A stretch of 64,000 nucleotides of DNA, from contig SHYB01000003.1 in NCBI GenBank assembly GCA_009693015.1, forward strand, positions 1-64,000, in the 5' to 3' direction. The notes below the pieces were generated by a model. The model made no database searches, had not been told where the DNA came from, and was given only the letters and a program-made list of their open reading frames with translations. A program made the position numbers and the translations under genes. The stretch is from Dehalococcoidia bacterium. GTDB lineage: Bacteria > Chloroflexota > Dehalococcoidia > SHYB01. Each line of letters begins with the position of its first letter. Position 1 is the stretch's first letter. Shown piece by piece: positions 48,579 to 58,254 of the stretch.

Positions 48579-48587
48579 TGCTATCCT
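48579..48587 (+). promoter_or_regulatory. extended -10 (TGC-TATCCT) for selB, near-leaderless
   Basis: TGCTATCCT ends 10 bases before ATG 48598, so transcription would begin three or four bases before the start codon. No ribosome-binding site is visible. Confidence 0.45.
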
Positions 48588-48597
48588 CGAACCCGTC

Positions 48598-50448
48598 ATG
48601 TACGTCATCGGCACCGCGGGCCATGTTGACCACGGCAAATCCACCCTCGTAAAAGCCCTCACCGGCATTGACCCCGACCGTCTCAAAGAAGAGAAGGAAC
48701 GGGAGATGACCATTGACCTCGGCTTCGCCTGGCTCTCTTTGCCCGGCGGAGAAGAGGTCGGCGTCATAGACGTCCCCGGCCACGAGCGCCTGGTGAAAAA
48801 CATGCTCGCCGGCATCGGCGGCATAGACCTTGCCATGCTCATCGTCGCCGCCGATGAAGGCGTCGCCCCCCAGACCCGCGAGCACCTCGCCATCCTTGAT
48901 CTCCTGCGCCTCACCCACGGCATCGTCGTCCTCACCAAGCGCGATCTCGTGGACGCCGACTGGCTGGAACTGGTGACGGCGGATGTGCAGGAAGTGTTGA
49001 AAGGAATGTCGCTCGCGGGTGCGCCCATTGTCGCCGTCTCCTCTGCCACCGGCCAGGGCTTGGACGATCTCAAGCGCCTGCTTGCCGCGACCCTCCGCCA
49101 GACTCCCCCTCGCCCTGACTTGGGGCGCCCTCGCCTCGCCATCGACCGCTCCTTCGTCGTCGCCGGGTTTGGCACCGTGGTCACCGGTACGCTGGTGGAC
49201 GGCGCCTTTCACCTCGGCCAAGAGGTGGAGATCGTCCCCAAAGGGCTGCGCGCCCGCATCCGCGGCCTGCAAAGCCACCAGAAAAAACTGGACGAGGCCG
49301 GCCCCGGGCGGCGCCTCGCCGTCAACCTCACCGGCGTCAACCATGACCAGCTCGTCCGTGGCGATGTCGTCACCCTCCCCGGCTGGCTCGTGCCCACGCA
49401 GGCGCTCGATGCCAAGCTGCGCCTCGTGGCAGGCGCGCCGCCGGTCAGGCACAACGCTCCCGTGAGCTTCCACTCCGGCGCTGCCGAAACTCTCGCGCGC
49501 CTGCGCCTGCTCGACGCCGACGAAGCCAGCGGCGGACAATCCGTCTGGGCGCAGGTGAAGCTGGAGCAACCCGCTGCCGTGGTCAAAGGCGACCTCTTCA
49601 TCCTTCGTAACGCTTGGGGCACCATCGGCGGCGGCCAGGTTATCGAGCCGCACGCCAAGCGGCACCAGCGGCGGCATGCTGGAACGCTAGAGCGCCTCGC
49701 CGTCATGGAGACCGGCGCTCCGGAAGAGATCGTCCTCGCCGCTGTTGCCGCGCGTGAACCATGCGCCGCCCGCGCCGTCGCCGAGGCTACCGGCCTCGCG
49801 CTCGATGCTGTGCAGCGCATACTGGAGGGACTGGCGCAATCCGGCCAGGCGATCCGCTTCGGCGATGCCCCTGCCGCCCTGTACTTCTCCCGTGCCGGCT
49901 TCGAGCGCGCCTCCGCCAAAGCCCGGCAAGCGCTCGCTGATTTTCATACGCGCTTCCCCCTCCGCGCCGGCATGCCGCGCGAAGAGCTCCGCAGCCGCCT
50001 CGATCTTCCCCCTCCCGTGTTCATCGCCGCCCTCGCCCGCCTCGTCGCATCAGGCGCAGTCGCCGAGGAATCTTCCCTGGTGCGCCTGCCCGGCCACGCG
50101 CCGCGGCTCACCGCCGCCCAGCAGCGCGCCGTGGACGTCTACCTTGCCGCCCTCGCCGCCAGCCCGTACAGCCCCCCCAGCGATATTTCCATCGAGCCGG
50201 AAGCCCTGGCATATTTGCTTGACGTTGCAAAGGTTGTCCGCGCCGCGCCGGATGTCGTCTTCGCCGCCGCCGCATACGACCAGATGGTGGACAAGGTGAA
50301 AGCCCACATCGCCCAGCACGGCAAGATCACCGTGGCTGAGGTGCGCGACCTCTTCGGCACCAGCCGCAAGTACGCCCTCGCCCTCATGGAATACCTCGAC
50401 CAGCAGCGCATCACGCGCCGCGTAGGCGATGAGCGGGTGTTGCGCTAA
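48598..50448 (+). CDS. selB: selenocysteine-specific elongation factor SelB
   Basis: 616 residues, the usual length. GTPase motifs: G1 GHVDHGKS (residues 8-15), G3 DVPGHE (58-63), G4 TKRD (113-116), G5 SSATG. EF-Tu-like domains II-III follow, with [20 protein letters not shown]. The last 200 residues form repeated winged helices, ending in [20 protein letters not shown], the part that binds the SECIS hairpin. It delivers Sec-tRNA to UGA codons and so supports the selenoprotein reading at 8715-10430. The next gene, nurA, begins one base after the stop. selA, selC and selD are not in the window. Confidence 0.95.
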   Translation: MYVIGTAGHVDHGKSTLVKALTGIDPDRLKEEKEREMTIDLGFAWLSLPGGEEVGVIDVPGHERLVKNMLAGIGGIDLAMLIVAADEGVAPQTREHLAILDLLRLTHGIVVLTKRDLVDADWLELVTADVQEVLKGMSLAGAPIVAVSSATGQGLDDLKRLLAATLRQTPPRPDLGRPRLAIDRSFVVAGFGTVVTGTLVDGAFHLGQEVEIVPKGLRARIRGLQSHQKKLDEAGPGRRLAVNLTGVNHDQLVRGDVVTLPGWLVPTQALDAKLRLVAGAPPVRHNAPVSFHSGAAETLARLRLLDADEASGGQSVWAQVKLEQPAAVVKGDLFILRNAWGTIGGGQVIEPHAKRHQRRHAGTLERLAVMETGAPEEIVLAAVAAREPCAARAVAEATGLALDAVQRILEGLAQSGQAIRFGDAPAALYFSRAGFERASAKARQALADFHTRFPLRAGMPREELRSRLDLPPPVFIAALARLVASGAVAEESSLVRLPGHAPRLTAAQQRAVDVYLAALAASPYSPPSDISIEPEALAYLLDVAKVVRAAPDVVFAAAAYDQMVDKVKAHIAQHGKITVAEVRDLFGTSRKYALALMEYLDQQRITRRVGDERVLR

Positions 50449-50449
50449 T

Positions 50450-51724
50450 ATGGCTCTCGATTTGCACAAGACGGCGCGCCAGGTCAGCAGAATGGGCGAC
50501 AGCCTGGCCGCGTCCTCCAACGACCGCCGCCTCCGCGTCCAAGCCGCCCTGCATCTGGTGCGCGATCCCCTGCAGGGCGGCAAACGCACCGTCGCCAAGA
50601 TTGAGGCCCTCGCCGCCCTCGGCGCTCCGCCGCGCAAGGTGGGCTGGCTCACCGCCGGCCTCCCGTTCGATTGGCAGCAACGCGGCCTGGCCCAAGCGAT
50701 CCCTGCGCCGCCCGCGCCGCACGAATACATCGCCATCGGCGCCGACGGCTCCCAGGTGGACCTCGACCGCCACGGCCCCGCGCACTGCTTCGTGATCAAC
50801 ATCGGCGGTATGCAGGTGCGCTACGGTCGCCAGCCCGCCGCGACTTCATGGACCGAGCCGCACCTGTTTTCTGCGCCGGAGGAGATGAATCTCTCCGACG
50901 GCGACGGCGTCAAGGAGACCCCCATTGATGCTTCCTTGCTCGCCGTGAAGCGCCAGGTGATGGAGGCCCGCGCCCTCGCCGATCGTGTCGCCGCCCTTCC
51001 CGCCGGCCTCCCCGCGCTGGCGTTATTAGATGGCACCCTCGTCCTCTGGACGCTCTCCGGCGGCGACCGCTCCGAAGGGCGCTACGGCGACCACGTGCGC
51101 CGCGTGTTCCTGCAAGACGGCCTCCTCGCCGCGCTGGATTCGTTGCGTACGCAACGACAAACGCCTGCCCTTCCCTTTGCCAGCTACATCAGCAACCCCC
51201 GCTCCCCGGAGGTCGTCAATCTCCTGCGTCTTATCGCCTGCCCTCACGAGGCACTGGAAACATCCGGCTGCGCCCGCATCTGCGGACGCGGCGGCGTCGG
51301 CAAGCGTGAGTGCGACGCCGTGGCCCAGAGCCTCATGGACCGAGATCTCTTCGAAGGCCTGCTCGCCCCCGGCCAGCGCTCCGCTGTCTTCGCCAGCCAG
51401 TCCAACATCGTGGTGAGCGATTACGGTACGCACGGCGTCCGCTTCTGCTACCTCAACGTCGGCGATGAGATCGCCCGTCTGGAAATGCCCGCGTGGGTGG
51501 CCCAGGACGCCGCGTCGCTCGACCTCCTCCACGCCCTCGTCCTCGATCAATGCGCCAAGGGGCGCGGCTACCCCCTGGTGCTCCAGGAAGCGCACGAGCA
51601 AGCCGTCGTCACCGCCGCCGACCGCCGCTCGTTCTGGACGCTCGTGGAGCAGTCGCTGGCGCAGCGCGGTATCCCCGTCGGCGGCTCGGAGAAGGCCCGC
51701 AGCAAACGCGTCCGCGCGTTGTGA
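50450..51724 (+). CDS. nurA: NurA domain nuclease
   Basis: 424 residues. The NurA catalytic pattern is visible: an early acidic motif AIGADGSQVDLDRHG, then ALLDGTLVLW, followed by FASYISNPRSPEVVNLL and a C-terminal KGRGYPLVLQEAHEQAV. NurA nucleases work with the HerA helicase in DNA end resection. ATG 50450 overlaps no ribosome-binding site and is one base after selB, implying coupling. Followed by a HAS-barrel protein. Confidence 0.85.
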   Translation: MALDLHKTARQVSRMGDSLAASSNDRRLRVQAALHLVRDPLQGGKRTVAKIEALAALGAPPRKVGWLTAGLPFDWQQRGLAQAIPAPPAPHEYIAIGADGSQVDLDRHGPAHCFVINIGGMQVRYGRQPAATSWTEPHLFSAPEEMNLSDGDGVKETPIDASLLAVKRQVMEARALADRVAALPAGLPALALLDGTLVLWTLSGGDRSEGRYGDHVRRVFLQDGLLAALDSLRTQRQTPALPFASYISNPRSPEVVNLLRLIACPHEALETSGCARICGRGGVGKRECDAVAQSLMDRDLFEGLLAPGQRSAVFASQSNIVVSDYGTHGVRFCYLNVGDEIARLEMPAWVAQDAASLDLLHALVLDQCAKGRGYPLVLQEAHEQAVVTAADRRSFWTLVEQSLAQRGIPVGGSEKARSKRVRAL

Positions 51725-51763
51725 TTGGAGCGGCGTATGCCTCCGCGACCGCAGAGAAGAAGG

Positions 51764-51769
51764 TAGAAT
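51764..51769 (+). promoter_or_regulatory. -10 box TAGAAT, predicted leaderless start
   Basis: TAGAAT lies six bases before ATG 51776, so transcription would begin on the ATG itself. The -35 is weak. Confidence 0.35.
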
Positions 51770-51775
51770 GCCTGC

Positions 51776-52369
51776 ATGGAAGTAGCCACTGTGAAAATCG
51801 GCGAAATCGTCACCGCGGACAGCGCCGCCTTCTCCTTCCAATGCCACGCCCTGGGCCAGCCGCCGCCGCTCGGCAGCCTCGTCCTCACCGGCGAAGCGGA
51901 CGCTCTCATCTACGGCATCGTGCATTCGGCATCCACCCTTCCTATTGATAGAGGGCGCCAAGTCCAAGCCCTCGGCCCGGAGTTCCAGGACGAAGCCGCG
52001 CTCTATCAGCAACACCCTGAGCTTGACCAACTGCTGCGCACCGAAGTTCAAGCCCTCATCGCTGGCTACGGCAACGGGAGCGCCCTGCGCTACAGCCTGC
52101 CGCCGCGTCCCGCGCGCATCCACGGCTTCGTACTCCTCGCCTCCGCATCCCAGGTGCAGCAGTTCACCCGCGACCTCTCCTTCGTCGCCACCCTTGTCGG
52201 CGCCGACGTCCCCCATCGCGACCACGCCCTCGCCGCCTGCCTGCGTCTCGCCGCCGCCGCGCACGATAAGCCCCGCGATTTCCTCGTCGGCGCAGGCAGA
52301 GAGGCCGCGCGACTGCTCGCCGCCGACGCCCCGCGACTGCACCTGCTCCTGCGGCAGATCGCCCCCTAG
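51776..52369 (+). CDS. stand-alone HAS-barrel (HerA N-terminal-like) protein
   Basis: 197 residues. VKIGEIVTADSAAFSFQC with SLVLTGEADALIYGIV resembles the HAS barrel that begins HerA/FtsK-like ATPases, but no Walker motif follows; the rest is helical with YSLPPRPARIHGFVLLAS and DVPHRDHALAACLRLAAAA. Next to nurA, it probably replaces or supplements the HerA N-terminus as a NurA-binding element. Moderately sure of the domain, less of the role. Confidence 0.65.
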   Translation: MEVATVKIGEIVTADSAAFSFQCHALGQPPPLGSLVLTGEADALIYGIVHSASTLPIDRGRQVQALGPEFQDEAALYQQHPELDQLLRTEVQALIAGYGNGSALRYSLPPRPARIHGFVLLASASQVQQFTRDLSFVATLVGADVPHRDHALAACLRLAAAAHDKPRDFLVGAGREAARLLAADAPRLHLLLRQIAP

Positions 52370-52378
52370 GTAACCCCT

Positions 52379-53638
52379 GTGCCTCGCCTGCCTGCGCCCC
52401 CAGCCTGGGTCAGCCGCGATGCGTGGCTCATCTTCCTCGCCCGTGGCGTCCACAACTTCTCCGCGGGCATGGTCATGGTCGTCCTGGCGATCTACCTCGA
52501 CCTGCGCGGCTTCAGCCTGGCCCAAACCGGACTCTTGCTCACCCTGGGGTTCGCCGGCGCCGCGGTGCAATCGTTTGCCGCCGGCTTGGTTGGCGATGCC
52601 ACGGGGCGAAGGCGCATGCTCGTGCTCTTTCCTCTCCTCACCGCCAGCGCCGGTCTCGCCCTGGCCTTCGCCGATTCACTTGCCCTGCTGGGAGCACTCT
52701 CCTTCCTCGGCGGCTTTGGCGCCAGCAGCGGCGGCAGCAGCCCCATGCTTCCCATGGAGCAGGCCAGCCTGCCCTCCGTATTGCCGCCGCAGCGCACTAC
52801 GGAAGGCTTTGCCCTCTACGGCATCGCCGGGTTCGTGGGTACGTCGCTGGGGGCGCTCGCCTCGGGCATTCCCGCGGGCCTGGAACACGGGCTAGACCTG
52901 GACCACGAGACGGCCCTCCGTTCCATCTTTATCACCTATGGCCTGCTCAACGTGCTCGTCGCCTTCCTCTACAGCCGCCTGTCGTCGCGCGTGGAGCCGC
53001 AAGGCGTGACCAAGCGATGGGTAAACCCCCTCACGCTCCCCTCGCGGCGGCGCATCTTTACCATATCCGGGCTGTTCGCCGTGGACGCTTTCGCCGGTGG
53101 ATTCCTCGTGCAGAGCCTGGTCTCCTACTGGTTCTTCACGGAACACGGGGTACATCTGGCGGGCCTGGGCCTGATCTTCTTCCTCTCCAACGTCATTACC
53201 GCGATCTCCCTCTGGGTGGCGGCCAAGCTCTCGCGACGCATCGGCCTGGTCAACACCATGGTGTTCAGCCACATCCCCGCCAACCTCATGCTTATCTCCA
53301 TTCCCTTCTTGCCCACAGCCTGGATGGCGATCCTCGTCTGGTCCGCGCGATCCTTTCTCAGCGCCATGGACGTCCCCACGCGACAGGCGTTCACCATGGC
53401 CGTGGTGGCGCCGGAAGAGCGCAGCGCCATGTCCAGCATCACCAACGTCAGCCGCAGCCTGGGCATCGCCTCCAGCCCATCGGTCGCCACCGCGCTCTGG
53501 AGCGTCGCCTCCGCCAGCGTGCCGTTTGTCGCCTGCGGCATCATAAAGATCGTGTACGACCTTACGCTATGGGCCATGTTTCGCCACGTGCGCCCCTCGC
53601 CGGAGCACGGGACACCATCCGTGCGCCAGGGCCGGTAG
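52379..53638 (+). CDS. MFS transporter
   Basis: 419 residues, 11-12 membrane helices. Motif A-like GLVGDATGRRRMLV after helix 2 and a charged central loop (SSRVEPQGVTKRW). The start is GTG 52379, nine bases after the HAS-barrel stop. The substrate is unknown. The nuo promoter follows. Confidence 0.88.
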   Translation: MPRLPAPPAWVSRDAWLIFLARGVHNFSAGMVMVVLAIYLDLRGFSLAQTGLLLTLGFAGAAVQSFAAGLVGDATGRRRMLVLFPLLTASAGLALAFADSLALLGALSFLGGFGASSGGSSPMLPMEQASLPSVLPPQRTTEGFALYGIAGFVGTSLGALASGIPAGLEHGLDLDHETALRSIFITYGLLNVLVAFLYSRLSSRVEPQGVTKRWVNPLTLPSRRRIFTISGLFAVDAFAGGFLVQSLVSYWFFTEHGVHLAGLGLIFFLSNVITAISLWVAAKLSRRIGLVNTMVFSHIPANLMLISIPFLPTAWMAILVWSARSFLSAMDVPTRQAFTMAVVAPEERSAMSSITNVSRSLGIASSPSVATALWSVASASVPFVACGIIKIVYDLTLWAMFRHVRPSPEHGTPSVRQGR

Positions 53639-53680
53639 CACCGCGCCAGATACCGCCAGATGGTTTGTGCAATATTTCAC

Positions 53681-53709
53681 TTGAAATTCGTTCGACCCCA
53701 TGCTATAGT
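53681..53709 (+). promoter_or_regulatory. promoter of nuo operon
   Basis: TTGAAA (53681-53686), 17-base spacer, TATAGT (53704-53709). The leader to nuoA is about 80 bases. Confidence 0.8.
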
Positions 53710-53795
53710 GGGCCGTCGCAGCGCCGCCGGGGAAATTCACCCCGCGCCAACAGATGCAAATGCGCCTTGCCGGGCGCTGCGCAGGGGGATGCAAC

Positions 53796-54164
53796 GTGCA
53801 CCAGTTCGGGTTCATCGCCATCTTCATGGTGCTGGCCGTCCTCGTCCCCGTGAGCATGCTCCTCATCCCCTACGCCCTCACCCTTGCCGGCATCAAGCCC
53901 CACCGCCCGGACAAGGTCAAGAATGACACCTACGAATGTGGCGTCCGCACCGTCGGCGGCTCCTGGGTCAGATTCAACTTCCGCTACTACTACTTCGCCC
54001 TCTCCTTCCTCATCTTTGACGTAGAAGCCGTCTTCCTCTTCCCCTGGGCCGTGCATGCCCGCCAGCTGCACTGGTTCGGCTTCGGCGCCGTCCTCGTCTT
54101 CGTGGCGATCATCACCGTCGGCCTAGCCTATGAATGGCGTAAGAAAGCCCTGGAATGGAAGTAG
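53796..54164 (+). CDS. nuoA: NADH-quinone oxidoreductase subunit A
   Basis: 122 residues, three helices. The conserved loop KNDTYECGVRTVGGSW carries the ubiquitous E-C-G; LIFDVEAVFLFPWA follows. The start is GTG 53796, seven bases after AGGGGG; the upstream ATG 53754 would add an unlikely arginine/cysteine-rich stretch. First gene of the complex I operon, three bases from nuoB. Confidence 0.94.
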   Translation: MHQFGFIAIFMVLAVLVPVSMLLIPYALTLAGIKPHRPDKVKNDTYECGVRTVGGSWVRFNFRYYYFALSFLIFDVEAVFLFPWAVHARQLHWFGFGAVLVFVAIITVGLAYEWRKKALEWK

Positions 54165-54167
54165 CCC

Positions 54168-54794
54168 ATGACCAGCTTGCATGAGCCGCTGCCCCAGATC
54201 TCCCGCGAGTTGTCCCTGCAACAGGATCGCGAAGAAGGCGCGGAGATCAACCGCCTGATCCTGGAGTCGCCACGGCAGATCAAGGACGACCCCCTAGTCA
54301 TCCCTGAGATGATCGAGCGCAACGTCATGGTCACCTCGGTGGACGCCCTCGTCAGCTGGGGCCGCAAGAACGCCATGTGGCCCGTCGCCTTCGGCCTCGC
54401 CTGCTGCGCCTTCGAGATGATGAGCAGCGCCATGACCCGCTTTGACATCTCCCGCTTCGGCATGGAGGCCTTCCGCGCCTCGCCGCGCCAGGCCGATCTC
54501 ATGATCGTCGCCGGCACCGTCACCTGGAAAATGGCCGTCCCCATCCGCCGCATCTACATGCAGATGGCCGAGCCCCGCTGGGTCATCTCCATGGGCGTCT
54601 GCGCCACCAGCGGCGGTCCCTACTATGAATCCTACAGCGTCGTCCCCGGCGTCAACCGCATCATCCCCGTAGACGTCTACGTCCCCGGCTGCCCGCCCCG
54701 CCCGGACGCCCTGCTCTACGCCATCATGAAGCTCCATGAAAAGGTCAAGACCGGCGGCACCATCGGCAAACGCCGGGAGTTCGTGCGTGACTAG
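54168..54794 (+). CDS. nuoB: NADH-quinone oxidoreductase subunit B
   Basis: 208 residues. Ligands of the terminal [4Fe-4S] cluster N2: the Cys79-Cys80 pair in GLACCAFEM, Cys145 in GVCATSGG and Cys175 in VPGCPPRPD. The N-terminus is longer by about 40 polar residues than minimal forms. Its end overlaps nuoC by eight bases. Confidence 0.96.
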   Translation: MTSLHEPLPQISRELSLQQDREEGAEINRLILESPRQIKDDPLVIPEMIERNVMVTSVDALVSWGRKNAMWPVAFGLACCAFEMMSSAMTRFDISRFGMEAFRASPRQADLMIVAGTVTWKMAVPIRRIYMQMAEPRWVISMGVCATSGGPYYESYSVVPGVNRIIPVDVYVPGCPPRPDALLYAIMKLHEKVKTGGTIGKRREFVRD

Positions 54795-55239
54795 GCAGCT
54801 CGCCGGCCAGGAGATCGCCGCAGCCCTCAAAGGCGTCTTTCCTGAGGCGCTGACCGATGTCGGCGCTTCCGATGTCACCGTCCGCGGCGAAGATATTCTC
54901 GACGTCTGCCGCCATATGCATGACGCCCCCGCCCTCGCGTTCGACTACCTCGTCTCCCTCAACGCCGTGGACTGGATTGACAGCTTTGAGGTCGTCTACC
55001 AGCTCGTCTCCATCCAGTACAACCACAAGGCCGTGCTCCGCACCCGCGCCTACGGCCGCGAGGCTCCCGTCCTTCCCTCCGTCTCCTCCGTCTGGCGCGG
55101 CGCGAACCTCCAGGAGCGCGAGGTCTACGACCTCATGGGCGTGCGCTTTGAGGGCCATCCCAACATGCGCCGCATCTTCCTTTGGGAAGGCTTCGAAGGC
55201 CATCCCCTGCGCAAGGATTTTCTCCTGCAACGGCCCTAA
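54787..55239 (+). CDS. nuoC: NADH-quinone oxidoreductase subunit C
   Basis: 150 residues, 30-kDa subunit: [33 protein letters not shown] and [12 protein letters not shown] are diagnostic. The start is GTG 54787 overlapping the nuoB stop. Not fused to nuoD. Confidence 0.94.
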   Translation: MTRQLAGQEIAAALKGVFPEALTDVGASDVTVRGEDILDVCRHMHDAPALAFDYLVSLNAVDWIDSFEVVYQLVSIQYNHKAVLRTRAYGREAPVLPSVSSVWRGANLQEREVYDLMGVRFEGHPNMRRIFLWEGFEGHPLRKDFLLQRP

Positions 55240-55266
55240 AGGCTGCAACGGCAATTGAGGCGCTTC

Positions 55267-56370
55267 GTGACGCTCAAGACAGAACCGATCATCGTCAACA
55301 TCGGCCCGCAGCACCCCAGCACCCACGGGGTGTTCCGCCTACGCATTCTCTTTGACGGCGAGGTCATCCATGACGTGGAGCCGGTCTTCGGCTACCTCCA
55401 CCGCGGCTCGGAGAAGCTCGCCGAGGAGCGCACCTACACCCAGATCGTGACCCTCACCGATCGCCTTGATTACCTCGCGGCGATGTCCAATAACCTCTCC
55501 TACTGCCTCTCCGTGGAGAAGCTGATGGGCATTGAGGCGCCGGAGCGGGCCAAGTACATCCGCACCATCATGGCCGAGCTCATGCGCATCTCCAGCCATC
55601 TCATGGGCCTGGGCTTCTTCCTACAGGACCTCGGCGCCTTCGCCACGCCGCTGATGTACATGTTCCGCGAGCGCGAAAAAATCATGGACCTCTTCGAGAT
55701 GGCCAGCGGCGCGCGCATCACCTACACCTACATGCGCCCCGGCGGAGTGAACGACGACCTTCCCCCAGAGTTCATGCCCGCCCTGCGCAAATTCGCCGAT
55801 GAGATGCCCGGCTATATTGACGAATACGAGCGCCTGCTGCGGGAGAACGAGATTCTCATCACCCGCACCAAGGGCGTCGGCGTCCTCCCCCGCGACCTCG
55901 CCATCAACGGCTCGCTCTCCGGCCCCGCGTTGCGCGCCAGCGGCGTCCCCTGGGACCTCCGCAAGGCTGACCCCTACGAGGTGTACAGCCGCGTCCAGTT
56001 CGATCTCCCCGTTGGCCAGATCGGCGATAACTACGACCGCTTCCTCGTACGCCTGGAAGAAATGCGGCAGAGCTTACGCATCGTGCGACAGTGCATGCAG
56101 CAGATGCCCGCAGGCCCCTTTCGCGCCGACCTCCCCATGCTCCTCCGCCCGCCCAAAGGCGATGCCTACGCGCACGTGGAAGGCCCCAAGGGTGAGCTCG
56201 GCTTCTACCTCGTCAGTGATGGCTCCATCTCCCCCTACCGTTGCGCCATCCGCGCTCCCTCCTTCATCAACCTCTCCCTGCTCAAAGAGATGCTCGTGGG
56301 CTGGAAGATCGCCGACATGATCACCATCGTCGGTAGCCTGGACTTCAACATGGGCGAGGTGGACCGCTAA
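55267..56370 (+). CDS. nuoD: NADH-quinone oxidoreductase subunit D
   Basis: 367 residues, 49-kDa subunit: IGPQHPSTHGVFRL near the quinone site, HRGSEKLAEERTY, RISSHLMGLGFFLQDLG and the C-terminal DFNMGEVDR. GTG 55267 lies seven bases after TTGAGG; a TTG at 55255 is possible. Stop and the nuoH start overlap (TAATG). Confidence 0.95.
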   Translation: MTLKTEPIIVNIGPQHPSTHGVFRLRILFDGEVIHDVEPVFGYLHRGSEKLAEERTYTQIVTLTDRLDYLAAMSNNLSYCLSVEKLMGIEAPERAKYIRTIMAELMRISSHLMGLGFFLQDLGAFATPLMYMFREREKIMDLFEMASGARITYTYMRPGGVNDDLPPEFMPALRKFADEMPGYIDEYERLLRENEILITRTKGVGVLPRDLAINGSLSGPALRASGVPWDLRKADPYEVYSRVQFDLPVGQIGDNYDRFLVRLEEMRQSLRIVRQCMQQMPAGPFRADLPMLLRPPKGDAYAHVEGPKGELGFYLVSDGSISPYRCAIRAPSFINLSLLKEMLVGWKIADMITIVGSLDFNMGEVDR

Positions 56371-57659
56371 TGGCCGTCTCCGCGCTCGCCACCGGCTGCC
56401 AGCCCCCAGGCTTCTTCGATGGGCAGAACCTCTGGCACGAATGGGTCGTCAATTTCTTCCCCCGCATCGGCGATTCCATCTGCCGCGGCATGGGCGGTCA
56501 TGCCGATGGCGGCCCTCCCAACTGGCTCATCTACCTCGTTCTGGGTTTTCTGGGGAGCCTCATCGTCGTCAACATCGCCGCCCTCGGCGTCCCCTTCGTC
56601 GTATTGCTGGAGCGCAAGCTCCTCGGCCGCTTTCAGAACCGCATCGGCCCCAACCGCGTCGGCCCATTCGGCCTCCTCCAGCCCGTTGCTGACGCCCTCA
56701 AGCTCATGACCAAGGAAGACATCACCCCCGCCGCCGCCGACAAGATCGTCTTCGCCCTCGCGCCGCTGGCCTTCGCCATCCCCATCATCCTCATGTTCGC
56801 CCCCATCCCCTGGGCCGACCATGCCTCGCTCGCCAACCTGGACATCGGCATCCTCTGGGTCATCGCCGTCACCACCGCTGCCGAGGCCGGCATATTCATG
56901 GCCGGCTGGAGCAGCAACAACAAGTACTCCCTCTTTGGGGCCATGCGCGCCGTCGCCCTCCTCGTCAGCTACGAGATTCCCCTCGTGCTCTCCCTCCTGG
57001 GCGTCGTCCTCCTCGCCGGCACGCTCAACCTCAGCGAAATCGTCCTCGACCAGCGTTTCGCTCCCAATATCCTCTGGCAGCCGCTCGGCTTCTTTGTCTT
57101 CATCATCGCCGTCTCCGCCGAGCTCAACCGCGCCCCGTTCGACCAGCTTGAAGCCGAGTCGGAATTGGTCTCCGGCTTCCATACCGAATACAGCGGCATG
57201 AAATGGGCCATGGTCCAACTGGGCGAATACGCCGCACTCATCGGCTTCTCCGCCATCATCGCCACCCTCTTCCTCAGCGGCTGGAAGGGCCCGCTCTGGA
57301 TCCCCGGCTACATCTGGCTCGTCACCAAAATGGCCTTCATCCTCTGCGCCTTCATCTGGGTGCGCGCCACCATCCCCCGTATGCGCATTGACCAGATCAT
57401 GGCCTTCGGCTGGAAGTTCCTCCTGCCCCTGTCCATCATCAACATCTTCGCCACCGCCGCGGAGGTCATCGCCTTCCCTGACGCGCTGCCCTACTGGCTC
57501 ATCCCCATCAACATCGCCTTCGCCGGCGCATGCGTCGTCGGCATGGCCAAGCTCCTCGGCTTCCAGCCCAAGACACGCAAGATCGTCATTCCCGGACGAC
57601 CCGTCATCGGTGATGACACCCCCGGCCGCATCGTCCCGCTCATGCGCGGAGGCAACTAG
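56370..57659 (+). CDS. nuoH: NADH-quinone oxidoreductase subunit H
   Basis: 429 residues, eight or nine helices. Conserved quinone-site loops: LLERKLLGRFQNRIGPNRVG, LKLMTKEDITPAAADK, AAEAGIFMAGWSSNNKYSL, AELNRAPFDQLEAESELVSG and TKMAFILCAFIWVRATIPRM. The N-terminus has an unusual 50-residue pre-helix segment with two cysteines. nuoE, nuoF and nuoG, usually between nuoD and nuoH, are absent. Confidence 0.96.
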   Translation: MAVSALATGCQPPGFFDGQNLWHEWVVNFFPRIGDSICRGMGGHADGGPPNWLIYLVLGFLGSLIVVNIAALGVPFVVLLERKLLGRFQNRIGPNRVGPFGLLQPVADALKLMTKEDITPAAADKIVFALAPLAFAIPIILMFAPIPWADHASLANLDIGILWVIAVTTAAEAGIFMAGWSSNNKYSLFGAMRAVALLVSYEIPLVLSLLGVVLLAGTLNLSEIVLDQRFAPNILWQPLGFFVFIIAVSAELNRAPFDQLEAESELVSGFHTEYSGMKWAMVQLGEYAALIGFSAIIATLFLSGWKGPLWIPGYIWLVTKMAFILCAFIWVRATIPRMRIDQIMAFGWKFLLPLSIINIFATAAEVIAFPDALPYWLIPINIAFAGACVVGMAKLLGFQPKTRKIVIPGRPVIGDDTPGRIVPLMRGGN

Positions 57660-57834
57660 CCATGTACGGCGAAGGCATACTGAAGGGTCTCGGCGTCACC
57701 CTCAGCTATCTGTTCAAGAAGCCCGTCACCGTGCAGCTTGCGAAAGGAGAAAACTAGCCATGTACGGCGAAGGCATACTCAAGGGACTCGGCGTCACCCT
57801 CAGCTATCTGTTCAAGAAGCCCGTCACCGTGCAG
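57654..57834. repeat. tandem 83-base direct repeat, nuoI 5' end
   Basis: 57654-57736 and 57752-57834 match at 81 of 83 positions, offset 98 bases; both differences are synonymous. Confidence 0.9.
57662..57757 (+). CDS. 31-residue duplicate of the NuoI N-terminus
   Basis: ATG 57662 begins an ORF whose first 25 residues are identical to those of NuoI (MYGEGILKGLGVTLSYLFKK and the next five), ending LAKGEN-stop. GGAGG at the nuoH end lies nine bases upstream. It arises from a tandem duplication and lies two bases before nuoI. Whether the peptide has any role is unknown; it may affect nuoI translation by coupling. Confidence 0.6.
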   Translation: MYGEGILKGLGVTLSYLFKKPVTVQLAKGEN

Positions 57835-58251
57835 TACCCCGAAGAGAAGGCGCCGCACTACCCGCGCTTCCGTGGTTACGAATTCGTCTGGTATGAGGAC
57901 CGCTGCACCGGCTGCGCCTCCTGCGCCAAGTACTGCCCCCTCGGCACCATCAAGATCGTCACCAACCCTGAGCTGCAGCCCAACGTCGGCAACAAGTACG
58001 GCCTGGAAATCTTCGATATCGACACCGGCCGCTGCATGTTCTGCGGCCTCTGCGTGGAGGCCTGCCCCTACGATGCCCTCTTCATGGGCTCCGGCTTCGA
58101 ACGCGCCACCTATACACGGCGCAGCATGATGGTGCACATTGATGAGCTGCGCCTGGCGGACAAGCAACCCAGCGCCTTCGCCCGCCCGCATCTGCACGGC
58201 GTGGAGTTCGGGGAGCGCACGTCCCTCACCAGCCCGGAGGCAGGCCGCTAA
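57760..58251 (+). CDS. nuoI: NADH-quinone oxidoreductase subunit I
   Basis: 163 residues. Two 4Fe-4S motifs: Cys49-52-55-59 in RCTGCASCAKYCP and Cys92-95-98-102 in RCMFCGLCVEACP. An amphipathic N-terminal helix (MYGEGILKGLGVTLSYLF) docks on the membrane arm. AAAGGAG about ten bases upstream lies in the duplication junction. Confidence 0.96.
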   Translation: MYGEGILKGLGVTLSYLFKKPVTVQYPEEKAPHYPRFRGYEFVWYEDRCTGCASCAKYCPLGTIKIVTNPELQPNVGNKYGLEIFDIDTGRCMFCGLCVEACPYDALFMGSGFERATYTRRSMMVHIDELRLADKQPSAFARPHLHGVEFGERTSLTSPEAGR

Positions 58252-58254
58252 ACC

